Source of the DNA: Poronia punctata
Lineage: Eukaryota; Ascomycota; Sordariomycetes; Xylariales; Xylariaceae
Reading direction: 5' to 3'
Length of the DNA stretch: 32,160 bases
Assembly: GCA_022579005.1 (NCBI GenBank)
Contig: MU401788.1
Coordinates: 1-32,160, forward strand
Shown here: one piece after another, positions 10,742-22,849 of the stretch
Numbering within the stretch: the first letter of the stretch is position 1
Layout of the letters: the number at the start of each line of letters is the position of its first letter
Program-made: the position numbers and the translations under genes
Notes under the pieces: generated by a model
Database searches by the model: none
What the model was told of the DNA's origin: nothing
What the model saw: the letters and a program-made list of their open reading frames with translations, nothing else

Positions 10742-12600
10742 ATTTTTAAGTTATTAATATAAGTTAAAAAGTATATTGCTTTAACTTGCTAATTTAATTT
10801 AAATTAAACTAACTTAACTTAGTAGTACTACTTTATTAGTTTGCTAAAACTAATACCTTAGCTATTTATATTAACTAAGATTATAGCTTAAAAAAATTAA
10901 AAGCGTATAAAAATACGCGTAGCTATAAAGTAACAGGCTTTAGCTAAAGCACTATACTTAAACAATAACTTTGCTAAAATTATTAGAAAATTAATAAAAT
11001 TTTATAAATAAAAGCTTGCAAATAATTTACTATAGTTTTTTGTTTTTTTTAAAAAAATAAGTATTAAGATCTTAGGCTATAATTTTAAAAGATTTAAAAA
11101 TAAAGAGACTTTTAATACTTTAGTAAAACAAGCTTAAGTTTTTAACTAATGTTTTGCTAAAAATACTTTTAAAGATTTTTGCTATATATTTATAATTAAA
11201 AATTTTTATTAAAGAATATAAAATATTATAAAAGCTTTTGCTAAGCTATATATTAAAAAACAAATAAACCTAGTTTTTTACTTATAGCCTTTACTAAAAA
11301 TAAAAGTAAAGCAATTTTTAAGTTTAATAAAACTATAAATATTAAAGTATTTAATAACTTACTTAATAAGCACTTATTTTAATATAGTATTTTAAAAATT
11401 TAAAATTTAAACTTTAATATTAATTGCTTACTAAGTTTATACTAACTTAATATATTACCTATTATTAAATAGTAAATAAATTATAACTAACTTAGTTTAT
11501 AAACTTATTTTTTAACTTATTTAAAACTAAAAAAAAAAATAAAGCTTAAAGCTAAAGTACAACGCTTAAAGCAGTTAATAAAAAACTAAAGTTATAACTA
11601 TAATAAAGGTATACTTTTACTAGTATTAAACTAAAATAAGATTATAAACTATATAGCTTAAAAGCTAGTATTAGCATATAAAAAGATTAATTACTTTAAA
11701 AGTTAGATTATTAATATTAACTAATAAGTAGTAAACTTGCTAGCTTATAGCTAATTTTTATTTTAAAATATTATAATTTTAATTGCTATAACAATGCAAC
11801 TTTGCAAATTTGCAAAAATAAAAGTATTTACCTTTTATAATAAAAAAATTAAAAATAAAGTTATATTTAAAGTGTAGTTATAATATATATATAACTGCTT
11901 TAAAGCTAATAAGAACTAGTTTATTAATAATAAAGCTAAACTAGCTAATGTTAAAGCATACTTTAAAAGCATAGTAGTTAAAAACTTATAGCTATACTTA
12001 TAAAATAACTACTTTAATATAATTGATATACTAACTAAGCTTTTAAATTATTTAAAAAGTAAATATAAAAATATAAACTAAATATAATATATTAAAGTTA
12101 AATATTAAAAATTAAAAATAAAAAGCTTAGCTAACTACTAAAACTTTAAAAATAGCTTTATATAACTTGCTAGTAAATAAAAAATCTTATAAGCTAAAAA
12201 AAAAAAAAAAGATTTTATAATAAACTAATTATTTGCTTATAATATAAAACTATAGCTTAATATTCTAATAACAATATTAATTTTAACGTATTTATTTAAT
12301 ATTATATATAAGTAGTTTATATTTTTTAGTTAAAAAATATAAGTTAGCTTAAAAGGTTATAAGCAATATAAATAACTATTATAACAATAATATTATTAAA
12401 ATAACTTAAACAAACTTAGTAAAACTAAATATTATTATAAAAAACTATATTTAGCTTTATAATAAAAAGAAACTTAGTTTGCAACTTTTTTTATAATTAT
12501 AACTTAAAATGTTAGCTAAAAGAAATAAAAACCTTTATTATTAAAACCTAATCCTTTAATTATAAAAAAATAAAAATATATTTTTTATAATTGTTTACTA
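10742..12600 (+). pseudogene. G2 gag remnant with upstream leader
   Basis: About 1 kb after the 5' LTR has no recognisable protein and probably holds the leader and a variable gag N-terminus. From about 11780 to 12560 one plus-strand frame (for example 11833 onward, phase 1) reads as a fungal retrotransposon gag core: an FYNK-type start followed by a series of helices rich in Lys, Leu, Gln and Asn, with an AKLANVKAYF segment near 11935. Most stops are TAA where CAA would fit. Gag proteins form the particle in which reverse transcription takes place. No zinc knuckle could be placed with confidence. Confidence 0.6.
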
Positions 12601-12879
12601 AAAAAACCCAGTTTTAACTAATAAGCTTAAATCTAAGCAATTTTTATAGCTTATAGTTATAATGCTAACGCTGTTTTAAAAAAAGAAAATAAAAAGTAAA
12701 CTTTTAAAAATAACCTTAAAATAAATAAACTTTTATTTAAAAAAATTGTTGCTAAATATTAACGCGCGTAAAAAAATAAGTATAATAAATAAGTATATTA
12801 AATTCTTTTTTTTATATTTAGCTATATACTATTAAATAATAATCTTTTATTAATAAATAACGTTTTAAATAATATAAAA

Positions 12880-13394
12880 GTTAATATATATATAGTAATA
12901 AATATGCTATTAGGTAAAAAAGTTAATGCTAGTTTAAATTTAAAAACTATTATAAGCTTTAACTATTAAATAGCAACTAAATTTAATTAAAAAAGATGCT
13001 AAAAAATATATAAAATTTTAATAACTACTTTTTAAATAAATAAATAAATATTTTAAAAATGTTTTTTTAATAGTACTATATATATAATATAATATAAAAA
13101 AAAAACCTATAGTTTACTAAATATAAAGTACTACTAAACTATAAAACTATTAACTTATATTTTTTTAAACTTTACTTTTAAAATTTAATTATTTTTTAAA
13201 TAAAAATACTTGTTTATAAATACTTAAAAAAACTATTATCTAGTTAAAAAATAAAGCAATACTAGTTTTTATAAAAAAAAATTAAATAAAAACTTTTAAG
13301 TAAACTTTATAAAAACTAATATTAAAAAAATAAAATAAGCTATAACTATAACTATAAAAAATAACCTACTTAAAAAGCTGCGCTAAAAACAAAG
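12880..13394 (+). pseudogene. G2 protease and start of pol, cut by copy a
   Basis: The plus strand reads as an aspartic-protease-like segment around 12885-12990: a hydrophobic strand, then an Asn where the catalytic Asp of the D-S/T-G motif would be, then an ISF..ATKFN helix resembling the region after the active site. The assignment rests on position between gag and RT and on a loose pattern, so it is tentative. The reading continues towards 13394, where copy a is inserted, and resumes at 20775. Confidence 0.4.
13390..13394. repeat. Target-site duplication of copy a, left (CAAAG)
   Basis: CAAAG lies immediately outside the first LTR base (TGTAAG at 13395) and is repeated at 20770-20774 immediately outside the last (TGTTATA ending 20769). 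Five bases is the usual duplication for Ty3/gypsy integrase. Confidence 0.9.
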
Positions 13395-13617
13395 TGTAAG
13401 GGTTTAAGCAATAGGGTAGTTGCAAAGTAATGTTGCTAGCGATTTTAAAAACTAGGTATATTAGATAACTTTTGTTTAGTTAGCTAGGTAGGTAACCAAA
13501 CTGGCTAAAAGAATTAAAAAAAGTATGACCAGCAAAGCCTTAGCTATTAGTTAGCATAGCTTTAGCTAATAGGTAGTCTATGCGCAAATAGCTTTTTTAG
13601 CTAGGTGCCTTGTTATA
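13395..13617 (-). repeat. 3' LTR of G1 copy a
   Basis: 223 bp. On the element strand it starts TATAACAAGGCACC and ends with an intact CCCTTACA. Against the 5' LTR of the same copy I count about 29 differences, all transitions and no gap. It retains G+C mainly in its left half on the plus strand (13395-13540). Confidence 0.93.
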
Positions 13618-13634
13618 CTGCCTTCCCTTTTAAG
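13618..13634 (-). promoter_or_regulatory. Polypurine tract of copy a
   Basis: On the minus strand AAAAGGGAAGGCAG lies directly before the LTR start. It is the site where plus-strand DNA synthesis would be primed during reverse transcription. Corresponding tracts sit at 7527-7540 and 8804-8817. Confidence 0.75.
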
Positions 13635-15204
13635 TTGCTAGTCTTTAGCAATTTTAGCATTTATAAGTATATTTGCTAATTAAGCCCATTTTTAATTTTT
13701 TTAATTAAATTAATTTATTAGCTTTTATAAGCTGTTTTTTTATTAACCTATTAGCTTATACCTAGCCTTATATATTTTTTTTTATTTATAACCTTATTTT
13801 AGTATTTACTTTTTTTCTTAGCATTATTATTTTATTAAGCTTTTTGCTAAGCAACCGCTATTATGCTGCCTTTAAAGCTTTCTTGTTTTAAGTTTATATA
13901 CTAGTATACTTTTAATATTAATATAAGTTAGTTATTTTTAAACTATTAAATTTTTAATCCCGACTATAATCTTGCTTAACTAAATAATAACAAGCTAAAA
14001 ATTGCAACAATGCTTAATAAAAAGCTTTGCTAGCATTACGTTTTTAGTATATATTTAAATTTTCGTATTTGCTATTTTTGCTGCTTTAGCAACGTTAATT
14101 GCGCTTTTTATAAAAAGGACTACTAAAGTTATTATGCTATACGTTTGCTGCTTTTTTGCTTGTTAATTTGCTTAAATATTTATTTTTTTTTAAATACCTC
14201 TTGCTTTAGTTAGTATAGCTTAATAAATTATATAATATGCTACTTATTTTTACACTAAAACAAAAAACGCCTAGCAAAACTATTAAGCTACTATTACTAA
14301 AGCTAAAAATAAAAACAAAAATAAAAACGTAAGTATAAACGCTACCTTATTAAATAATACTTTTATTACTATAAGTTAACATATATTTTGCTTATTTAAA
14401 GCAAGCTTAGCTTTTTAGCATATAGTTATTTTTAAAAAAAAGCTAGTTATACTAGTTAAAAAAAAAAAGCAACGCTATATTGCTATTTATTAAAAATTAG
14501 TTGCTATTTATTATTTATTAACTATTATAGTTGCTTTTTTTATTATTTATACCTTTGCTACTTATTTACTAGTATATTTGCTAATATTTAGCAATTTTAT
14601 ATTAACAAGGAAAAGCTTTTACTTAACAACTTTAATAACATTATATATAAAGCCTAGTTTTTTATCCTTTTTTTAAAGTACTAAAATAGCCTTCTAAGCA
14701 ATCTAAATGCTTATTTACGCTAGTTATATATACTTATTTTAAAAGCTGCTAATAAAAAGCTAAACTTTAAAAAAGCTTACAAAAATAAAAGCATTAAAGC
14801 GTTTTTTAGTATTAGCAAAGCTTATTAAAAGATTTTTGCTTATAATATAGTCTTTACTACTGCTATTAGCCTTATTTACAACACTTATTAAACTACGTTG
14901 CCTATTTTTAGCTACAGCTATTTTAATAGTATAATATATTATTTGCCTTTTTAGCTACTTTTTAGCTTTTACTTACTAACCTTTTATTTAGTAATAATGC
15001 TTTTTATATTAGTAGTTTAAAATACGTTTTAAGTTATAATAAGTTTATTAAAATAAAAGTTTTTATTTTTTATAATATTATAGCTTAATTTTAGCTTGCT
15101 TAGCAACAGCTTACTATCTTTTTATTAACTAAGTATATACTTTATAATTTAGTGTTTATTATACTAATTATAACTACTTTACTTATTATTTTACTTAGTA
15201 TAAA
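13635..15204 (-). other. G1 3' tail in copy a, function unknown
   Basis: 1.57 kb separates the chromodomain from the polypurine tract, where most chromoviruses have only a few hundred bases. The same segment is collinear in copies b, c and e, so it belongs to the element and is not a later insertion into this copy. Long protein-like readings with CAA-to-TAA stops can be made on the minus strand (for example 13900-14900) and also on the plus strand. It could hold a third ORF, an antisense ORF or a long 3' untranslated region; the sequence alone does not decide. Confidence 0.6.
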
Positions 15205-15362
15205 CCCTTTTAACTTTTTTTTTATATTAATTTAGCAAACAGCTTACGTTTGCTAAGTATTTAGCTAGCTTTTAAGTATTATATTTTACTAGCTAGCCTT
15301 TTTATTTTACTAAGTATTTTTATTTACCTTAGTTTTTTTAATACTAAACAATATCTTTTACC
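15205..15362 (-). pseudogene. G1 chromodomain remnant (copy a)
   Basis: The minus-strand reading from 15362 gives V-K-D-I-V, then KYLVK-stop-KG-stop, then YNT-stop, then LAKYLANVSCLLNQY. This is the layout of a chromoviral chromodomain, with three conserved Trp codons (TGG) turned into TAA or TAG. The domain sits at the end of integrase and in this clade binds histone H3 methylated on lysine 9, steering insertion into heterochromatin. The aromatic cage cannot function in this copy. Confidence 0.7.
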
Positions 15363-15699
15363 GCTTATTTTTCTTGCTTATTTTTTAACTTAAGTAGCGC
15401 TATTTTACTAGCATCTTTTAGCTAGTTTATTTATAGCTTAAATAATAATATAAAAAATATATTATAAACCTAAAAATAAATTTTTAGCAACTAAATCTAG
15501 TATGCTTAAGTTTTTATTTTTTTAATAACCTTAACTTAAATATATATAAAAGCTAGTTTTTTTCTTATACTTAAACTTAAAGTATACTATTAATAGCTTT
15601 ACTACGTTACTTACTTAAAACTTTTTTAGCATATAGCACTTATTATAATGCTTTTATATTAACTTTATTGCCTATTTTTAGTGCTTGCAAACTACGCAG

Positions 15700-17000
15700 C
15701 GTATAGCCTTTATTTACTATAGCCTTTTTTTTACTTTTTAAATATTAAATTAAAGCTGCTTTAGCATATACTTAATGCTTTTTAAGTAATATTTATATAA
15801 TGCTTTAAATAGTAAATAGCTTATAATAGCATATTAGCTATTATTATATATAAACTTAGTATTTGCTAATACTCTAACCTAGCTATTTAGCTTATTACTA
15901 TAAAAAGTACAAAAGTACTTTTTTAAAGTTTAGTACACTTATTTTATTTAGCTATTAGTTTAAAAGTGCTATATAGTAAATAGCTACTAACGCACTTCCT
16001 ATACTTTATAAAACTTTTTTTAAAATTTGCTTATAATAAGTTTATTTTTATTACTTATAATCCTTTTTAAAAACCTATACTAGCAGTTTACTTTATAATA
16101 TATAATTATTATAAGCTTAGCAGCATTAAGCATTTTTTATATAAAAATAAATAATGCTATTTTTATAAACTAGTTTATAATAACTAAAATTATATTATAA
16201 ATATTGCTATTTGCTTTTATATATAAAAATAGTTTTATAATAAAATCTAAGCTAATCTTTTAAAAAGGCTATTTTAATAAAAGTAATAACTAAAGCTTTT
16301 TATAAAGCTTATACTTTAGCTTTTAAGCTCTTTTATATTGTGCATAGCTAGCAACGTATTTTTAAACGTTTTACTTTAAGCTTTCCTAATAAAACTTACG
16401 CTATAATAACTTAGCTATTTTATTTTTCTTTATATGCCTAGCTTTTAAGTTATTATAGTACTAGTATATTAGTTGCTTTACTAAAGCTTTTTAAGCTAAA
16501 ATTACTAGCTATCTTTTAAAATGCAATATACTTATATTATTAACATAATACTTTTTATATATTTTAGCCTTATAGCGTATAATCTTTGCTAGCTTTATAA
16601 AAATAAAGTCTTTAGCTTATAGTTTATAAATTATTTTATAAAACTATATTAAAGCTGCTAGTTTAAAAGCTATTTTGCTTTAAGCTAATTCTTTAGCTTT
16701 AGCATATAAAATATATTAGTTATAAATAATAGCCTTAGCTCCCTTTTTTTAAAAAGCAGTTTTCGTACCTTTAGTAGTAGCTTTTACTAAATAAATTACT
16801 ACTACTATTTATATAATATATAATATATAAGTTAAGCATATATATTAATACTCTTTACTTTCTTGCCCTTAAAAATTGTTTATAATTATATAGCAAAAGT
16901 CTAGCGCTTTATAAGCTTACAAGTTTATAATTTATACTTTTATTATTAAATAAGCTAACAAGTATAAGTTTAATAAAGCTTTTTAAGCTATTTTAGTAGC
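15700..17000 (-). pseudogene. G1 integrase remnant (copy a)
   Basis: A minus-strand reading downstream of RNase H runs through an H/C-rich N-terminal part (Tyr now often replacing His or Cys) and the core, to a GQTERVNQ-like segment near 15935-15965. The YNNS motif follows at 15837-15848, with a short EF/KF-x-YNNS context typical of Ty3/gypsy integrases. Several frame changes suggest small indels besides RIP. Catalytic residues cannot all be located. Confidence 0.65.
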
Positions 17001-17144
17001 GTAAGCTAATACTTTACCTTTTCTCTTTTTTTTAAATAAGATTTTTGCTAATAACTACTATACTTACTATAGCAGCTTGCTAACTAGTTAAAGCTTTTTT
17101 TTTAGTATTAGTATTATATCTTTATACTAAATCTTTTTAGCTAT

Positions 17145-18330
17145 ATAATCCGGCCTTCTTAACAGTTTATTTACTAGGTTTAATATACTTAATTAATATT
17201 TTATATTAAAATTAAACTATGCTAGCTTATATACCTAGCAAGCAAGCCTTCCTTAAAAGTCCTGCGCTAATAAGTTAACTACGCCTTTTAAAGCTATATA
17301 ATCTATCTATATTATAAAAGTTTTATTTATTCCTTTAAAGTACTGCTACTAGTGCTTATAGCTTTTTACAATTGCTAAAAGCTTTTGCTAGCTTATTACC
17401 TATTTAGTTTCTATATTTATAAGCTTTTATAACTAATAAGCAACTAGTCTTTACGTTTTTTTATAAAGTTATAATAGTATTTTTAATATTACTTTTATTA
17501 ACATATTTATCTTTATTTTAGTGTCTAAATAGCTGTCTTAGTAACAAAAAGTAGTTACTAACGTAAAGGCTTTTTTTATATTTTTAAACGCCTAGTTTAC
17601 TTTTAAAGTCTACTTAAAAACGTAGCCTAACAAAGTATAACCTTTTAAAATTGCTATAATTAACGCTATAACGTTTGCATACTTAGCTATAAACTTTTTA
17701 TAAAAGTTTGCAAACTTTAAAAATACTTATATATTATATACTAAAGTTAATACTTTTTACTTTTAAATAGCAGCAACCTTTTAAAAATCTATTTTTATTT
17801 TTTTAGTTATAATAATAAATTTTAAAAACTTTATCTTAGTTTTAAAAAACTTACATTTTAACAGCTTTATAAATAATTAATACTTTGCTAACTGCTTATA
17901 AACTAACTAAAAGTACTTTTTATATTTTTTTTTATTTTTTAAAAAAACTACAATATTATTTAAATAAACTATGCAAATATAATTTACTAGCCTAGCTAAT
18001 GCTTTATATATATAAGCTTAAAAAGTTGCAAAAACATTAGTTAGTTTAAAAAGCATAACTATATACTTAAAATGCCCGTATTTTATTTAAAAAGCAGTTT
18101 TTTACTTATTGCTACGTTTAATTTAAATATAATAGTAAGCATTTTTAAAGTTTAGCTTTAAAAAAACCTTTGCTAACCCTAGCTTATTTATTATTTTTAA
18201 TATAAAAAATAAAAAATACTTATTTTTTATAGTTACTTTGTTTAAGCCCTTATAATTAATATAAAGCCTTATAGTTTTATTTTTTTTTAGTATAAATAAG
18301 ATTAAAGCTTTTATATTTGCTTTTAAATGC
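17145..18330 (-). pseudogene. G1 reverse transcriptase and RNase H remnant (copy a)
   Basis: Near 18225-18310 the minus strand reads LFI-x-KKNKT, then LYINYKGLNKVTIKNKY, a close match to the fingers of Ty3/gypsy RT. The catalytic box is at 17955-17966 and now reads YLNN: both Asp codons (GAT) have become Asn (AAT), as expected when TG turns into TA. Downstream, an FANFYKKFIAKYA segment (about 17700) and the RNase H part follow, ending in an intact RRPDY at 17145-17159. The enzyme copied RNA into DNA and removed the RNA strand. This copy is catalytically dead. Confidence 0.88.
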
Positions 18331-18899
18331 TATATATAGCCTATTTAAAGGTTTTTTTTAAAGTACTTTTTAAGCACTTGCTATTAAGCTTCCGTAGTAA
18401 AATAAATTAAGCTAAATAGTACCTATACCTTTTTTACTAGGTTTATTACATATTATATTTTTTTTAGCACTAATAACTTCTTTGCTAACAGCTTAAAATA
18501 TATATGCTAAAACGCTTTAAAACACTTAAATAAATTAATTTTATTTTTAATATTAAGCTTATTATTAATTTTAAAAAATAGCAACTTTTTTTTAAAGCTA
18601 ACACCTATACTTATTAAGTTAGCAACGTACGCTGCCTAACTGCTAACTACGTCCTTAGCAAACTTTTTAAAATTTATTTTTTAATATTTGCTATAAAACT
18701 ATTAAATAAAGGCTATATTTAATAGTATACTTAACTAACTTATTTTTAGCTATAATATTAAAAGCTTTAGTACTTTTTACTTTTTATATATTATATAAAA
18801 TACTTATTTAAAAGTCTGCTTAATTTTTTAAACGTTAACTATTTAAAAACTAGCTATATAGGCTACCTAGCACTTTATTAGCTTTTTATTTAGTCTTAT

Positions 18900-20546
18900 T
18901 AACAAAAGTAATAAAATATTTGCTTTTTATAAGTATTTTCTTTTAAAGTCTTTATATATAATATTAACTTAAGCTTTTATATTTATATTTATAATAACCT
19001 TTTTTAACTTTTGCTTGCTGCTTAAAAAAACTATAGCTGCTGCTTAAAATAGCTTTATAGTACTAAACGCCTTATAAAACTTTGCTAAAATAAATTAAAT
19101 ATATTAACTTATTTTAGCTTAGCTTTTAACTTTTTATTTTTAAAGTTTAACTAAGTTATTTAAACATTTTATACTTTACTTTTAAGCTATTTTAATAGTT
19201 CTTGCTTAACTTTGCTTAATTAGCAATTTAACGCTAACTACTTATTTTTTAAGCAATACTTAGCTATATAGCCTTTTTTACTATAGCAGTAATACTTTAT
19301 AAAGCTGTTGCTAATATATACTAATTTGCTTTAGTTTTAATTTATTTGTTACCTTAATAAGTTATTAGTTTTTTTTTTAAATTGCTTAAGCGCTTTTAAG
19401 TTATTTACTAACTTTTTTTACTTTAGTAAGCATTTAGCATATTTTTGCTTTTATAACAGCTTATGCTTTTTATTAGCATAATATTAAGTACTTTATTATT
19501 TTTTAGCTTTCTAACATACTATAACTATATTATTAAGCAATATACGCTACTTTATTAAAACTTTTTTTAATTTTTTTTAAAGTTTATACTAATAGTTAAA
19601 AGCTAGTTAGCTATTATTTTTTAATAATATAGCACTTTTAAGCTTTTATACTAATACTTGCTAATAAAAAAAAAAATCTTTTAAGTTTTTATTTTTTTAT
19701 TACTAAAGCTTATATAATTACTTTTAAAAAGTTTGCTTAAATAGCTTTAAGTTAACGTTCTCTTGCTAAATAAACTTTTAAAAGTTGTTAAAAGTAGCTT
19801 TATTTTCTAAGTTATTATAATTTAACATATTTTAATAAAAACGCTAATTTGTTTAAATATTAAACTTAGCTTACGTTAAGGCTTATATAATTTATATTAA
19901 ATTCTTATAGCTAGGCTTTTACTAATTACCTTTTTTTATAGCTATAATTTAGTTTTTAATTTTTATAGCAGTAGTATTTTGCTTTAGCTGCTTATAATTA
20001 TATATAAAAGCCTTAGCATTATTTTTATATTAAAGCTCTTTTTGCTTAGTAAGTAGCTAAAGCAACTATAAGTTTTAATTTATTATATTAATAATTTAGT
20101 TTAAAAGATTATTTCCTTAGCTTTTTAAACTTTTATAAAAACTATTATAATAAAAGCTTTTATTAAATAAGCTACTTTATAATAGCAGCCTAAAGTAAAA
20201 AAAATAGCCTTTACCCTTTTAACCTCTTTAAAGGTTGCTAGCTGTTAGCTAATTATTTATTTTAATAAGTAGTACATTTTGTTTTAAATTTTCTAATTTA
20301 CTATTAAGTTTTTCGCTTTCTTTATTACGTTTATTATTACCTTTTTATTTTTAGTTATTTGCAAATTTAGCTTAACTATTAGCTAGTTTTTCTAATCTTT
20401 ATTGCTTATCCCTAGTATTAAGTCTATTAAGCTTGTTTATATTATCGCTAGTTATTTGCCTAGCAATTATAAACTATGCTTAGTTTTTAGTTTAAATCTT
20501 TTTGCTAAATATTACATTATAACTTAAAAATATAAAAATAAAAAAG
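18900..20546 (-). pseudogene. G1 gag remnant and leader (copy a)
   Basis: From the LTR inwards (20546 downwards) the minus strand shows a Lys/Leu/Asn-rich coiled-coil-like start (about 20290-20440), a helical gag core, and a CCHC zinc knuckle at 19253-19294 with spacing C-x2-C-x4-H-x4-C. The first two Cys codons and the His codon are now Tyr and the last Cys survives. The knuckle would have bound element RNA in the particle. Copies 0 and d hold the first part of the same region, copy c the last part. Confidence 0.72.
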
Positions 20547-20769
20547 TATAAAAGTTTAAGCAATAAAGTAGTTATAAAATAATGTTGCTAGCGATTTTAA
20601 AAACTAAGTATATTAAATAACTTTTATCTAGTTAGCTAAGTAAGTAACCAAACTAGCTAAAAAAATTAAAAAAAGTATAACTAGCAAAGCCTCGGCTATT
20701 AGTCGGCGTAGCTTTGGCTAATAGGTAGTCTGTGCGCAGATAGCTTCCTTAGCTAGGTGCCCTGTTATA
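20547..20769 (-). repeat. 5' LTR of G1 copy a
   Basis: 223 bp, ending TGTTATA on the plus strand just before the CAAAG duplication. It is least mutated at 20685-20765, which retains CTCGGC, GTCGGCG and TGTGCGCAG words, while its left part is more bleached than the 3' LTR. Confidence 0.93.
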
Positions 20770-20774
20770 CAAAG
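20770..20774. repeat. Target-site duplication of copy a, right (CAAAG)
   Basis: Identical to 13390-13394. It shows that G2 sequence at 13394 was once joined to the sequence at 20775. Confidence 0.9.
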
Positions 20775-21960
20775 CTTTTTTAAAAAGTAAATATTAAACA
20801 TATAAAGTTTATATTAAAAAAATGGCTTAGTATAAAAAAGGGCACTAGTTAAGCTTTATTTACTTACTGCGTTTTAATTTTAATATATAGTTTAAGTTAA
20901 CTAATTTAAAAAAAAAATTAAAATAATTAATATTAAAATAATTAAGTTTATTATTAAAAATTAAAAAGTTAAAAAGTCTTTTAATACAAAAAGCAAAAAA
21001 CTAAAAAAACAAGCGCTAAAAGTAATACTTTTTAAATATTATAACTTTTTACGTACTTTTAGTAAAGTAAACTTAAATAAGCTTTTTTTATAATACCAAA
21101 AAATAAATTATTTAATAAATTTTTTTAAAACAAATTGCTTAATAACTTAAAATATAGTTTACTATATAAAATGGTTTTTAATAAGTTAAAAGCAGTTTAA
21201 AAGTATTTTATAAACAACTTTTAAAAAAAATTATAAAGCTAAGCAATGCTTTATAGGCGTTATTAGTACTATTTATAAAAAAGCTATATAAAAGACTACG
21301 TTTTTATATTAACTACTAAAAGCTAAATAGCTTAATAAAAAAAACTTTTTTATAAATTTATAAAGCTAAAATATTTACTAAAATTAATATATAATAAGCA
21401 TTTTATTAAATTTAAATAGTAGCAAAAATAAACAATCTTATAATATTTTATACTTAATATAAAACATATAAATATAAAGTACTTTTATTTAGTTTAACTA
21501 ATAAGCTATTAATATTTTAAACGTATATAAACAATATATTATTTAATTACTTAAACTAATTTTATTACGCTTATGTTAATAATATTTTAATATACTTTAA
21601 TATAATAAAAAAATATTAAAAATATATAAAAAAACATTATTATAACTAAAAAAAAGCAAGACTACAAGCAAACTTTAAAAAAACTAAGTTTTATATTATT
21701 TAAACTAAGTTTTTAAAGTATATAATAAGTACTAAAAGCGTTAGTATTAACTTTACTAAAGTTAAAGTTGTTTAAAAATAAGTAACGCTAATAACTATAA
21801 AAAGTATATAATTATTTTTAAAACTTTATAACTTTTATAAAAAGTTTATATATAAGTATAGCTAAAAAGCAAAACTACTAATAGCGCTAATATATTATAA
21901 TATAACCTTTACTTAAAATAAGCATTATAAAAAAGCGTTTTAAAAACTAAAACAAATATT
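20775..21960 (+). pseudogene. G2 reverse transcriptase remnant
   Basis: From 21305 one frame stays open in phase 2 to at least 21937, apart from RIP stops. It reads YINY-x-KLNSL (fingers), KAKYFTKINI (palm), the catalytic box at 21572-21583, ANFKKTKFYI near 21668 and LYNFYKKFIYKYS near 21820. The catalytic box now reads YVNN, both Asp codons having changed to Asn. The order and spacing are those of Ty3/gypsy RT. Before 21300 about 530 bases continue pol from the left of copy a. Confidence 0.9.
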
Positions 21961-21999
21961 AACCTTAGCTCTTTTTTTGCGTTATTATAACTATAACTT

Positions 22000-22400
22000 A
22001 CTTATAAAAGTAAAAATAAACGTATTAAATAAAATAATAGCTAGTACTTTATTATAACTGTACCTAAGCAAAAAATAGCACCTTATAGCATTTTATTTTA
22101 AAATAATAATAAAAAAGCAAAGCTAAACTATAATATTTATAGTAAAAAAATGCTAATAGTAGTACTACTAATAAAAAAGTAGCAAGCTAAATTAGTTAGC
22201 TACTAAAAAAACCATTTTTAATTATTATAAACTATAAAACTTTAAAATATTTTAATATAAAGCAATACTTTAACTTATAATAAGCAAAACAGTTTATATT
22301 ACTAGCTAAATATAACTTTATAATAACTTATAAATTAAAAAAAAACGTAGTAGCACATGTTTTATTATAAAAATAAAAAAACATAATATTATAAAAAGCA
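22000..22400 (+). pseudogene. G2 RNase H remnant
   Basis: It follows RT directly. The DASD active-site motif is recognisable at 22019-22030 as N-V-L-N, each change explained by a C-to-T or G-to-A transition. Further on come an AKLNYNIY-x-KKML segment (22117 onward) and YKTLKYF-type and AKYNFIITYKL-type segments (22230-22340) matching the C-terminal part of gypsy RNase H. The three segments lie in three different frames, so at least two small indels occurred, probably in A-runs. Confidence 0.82.
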
Positions 22401-22849
22401 AAAAAAAAAAAACTATAACGCTATATAACGTTTTTTAAGCTAGTAACCTTTAAATTTATAGCAAAATAAATAAGTAAAATGCCTACTAAAATATTAGCAT
22501 TTAAACTTTTTTAAAAAATAAAAACCTTTATAAGCCTTTAGCTTGTTAATAAAATACTATATAAAAATAAAAAAGATTTAAAAATGTAAATATATTAGCA
22601 AAAAGTATAAATGCTACTTAAATTTGTAAAAATAAAAAACTATATAAACTATATAAAATAAGCTAATAATATATAAAAAAAAGCTAGTAGTTTTAAACTT
22701 ACTTTTTTTATAAATAAAGCTTATTATAAAAGCTTATAAATAAATATTAATAGTATACTTAAAAAAACCTAATAACTAATAGCTAAACAATACTAGTAGC
22801 CTAGCTTTAAAAATAACTATAACTGTTATATTTTTAAGTGCTTATAATA

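Larger units (their letters stand above)
13395..20769 (-). mobile_element. G1 gypsy copy a, full length, reverse orientation
   Basis: A complete 7375-bp copy: 3' LTR 13395-13617, internal region 13618-20546, 5' LTR 20547-20769, flanked by a perfect CAAAG duplication. Reading on the minus strand, the order is gag with CCHC knuckle (19253-19294), RT (about 17600-18330), RNase H ending in RRPDY (17145-17159), integrase (about 15700-17000, YNNS at 15837-15848), chromodomain (15205-15362), a 1.6 kb tail and a polypurine tract next to the 3' LTR. It is the least damaged G1 copy here and served as reference for the others. It inserted into G2 between protease and RT. Confidence 0.92.

Noticed and set aside
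19806..20769. The 964-bp repeat taken as one long LTR
   Set aside because: The 3' LTR of the same element is only 223 bp, ends in CCCTTACA and is flanked by the target duplication. The remaining 741 bases are internal gag-side sequence.
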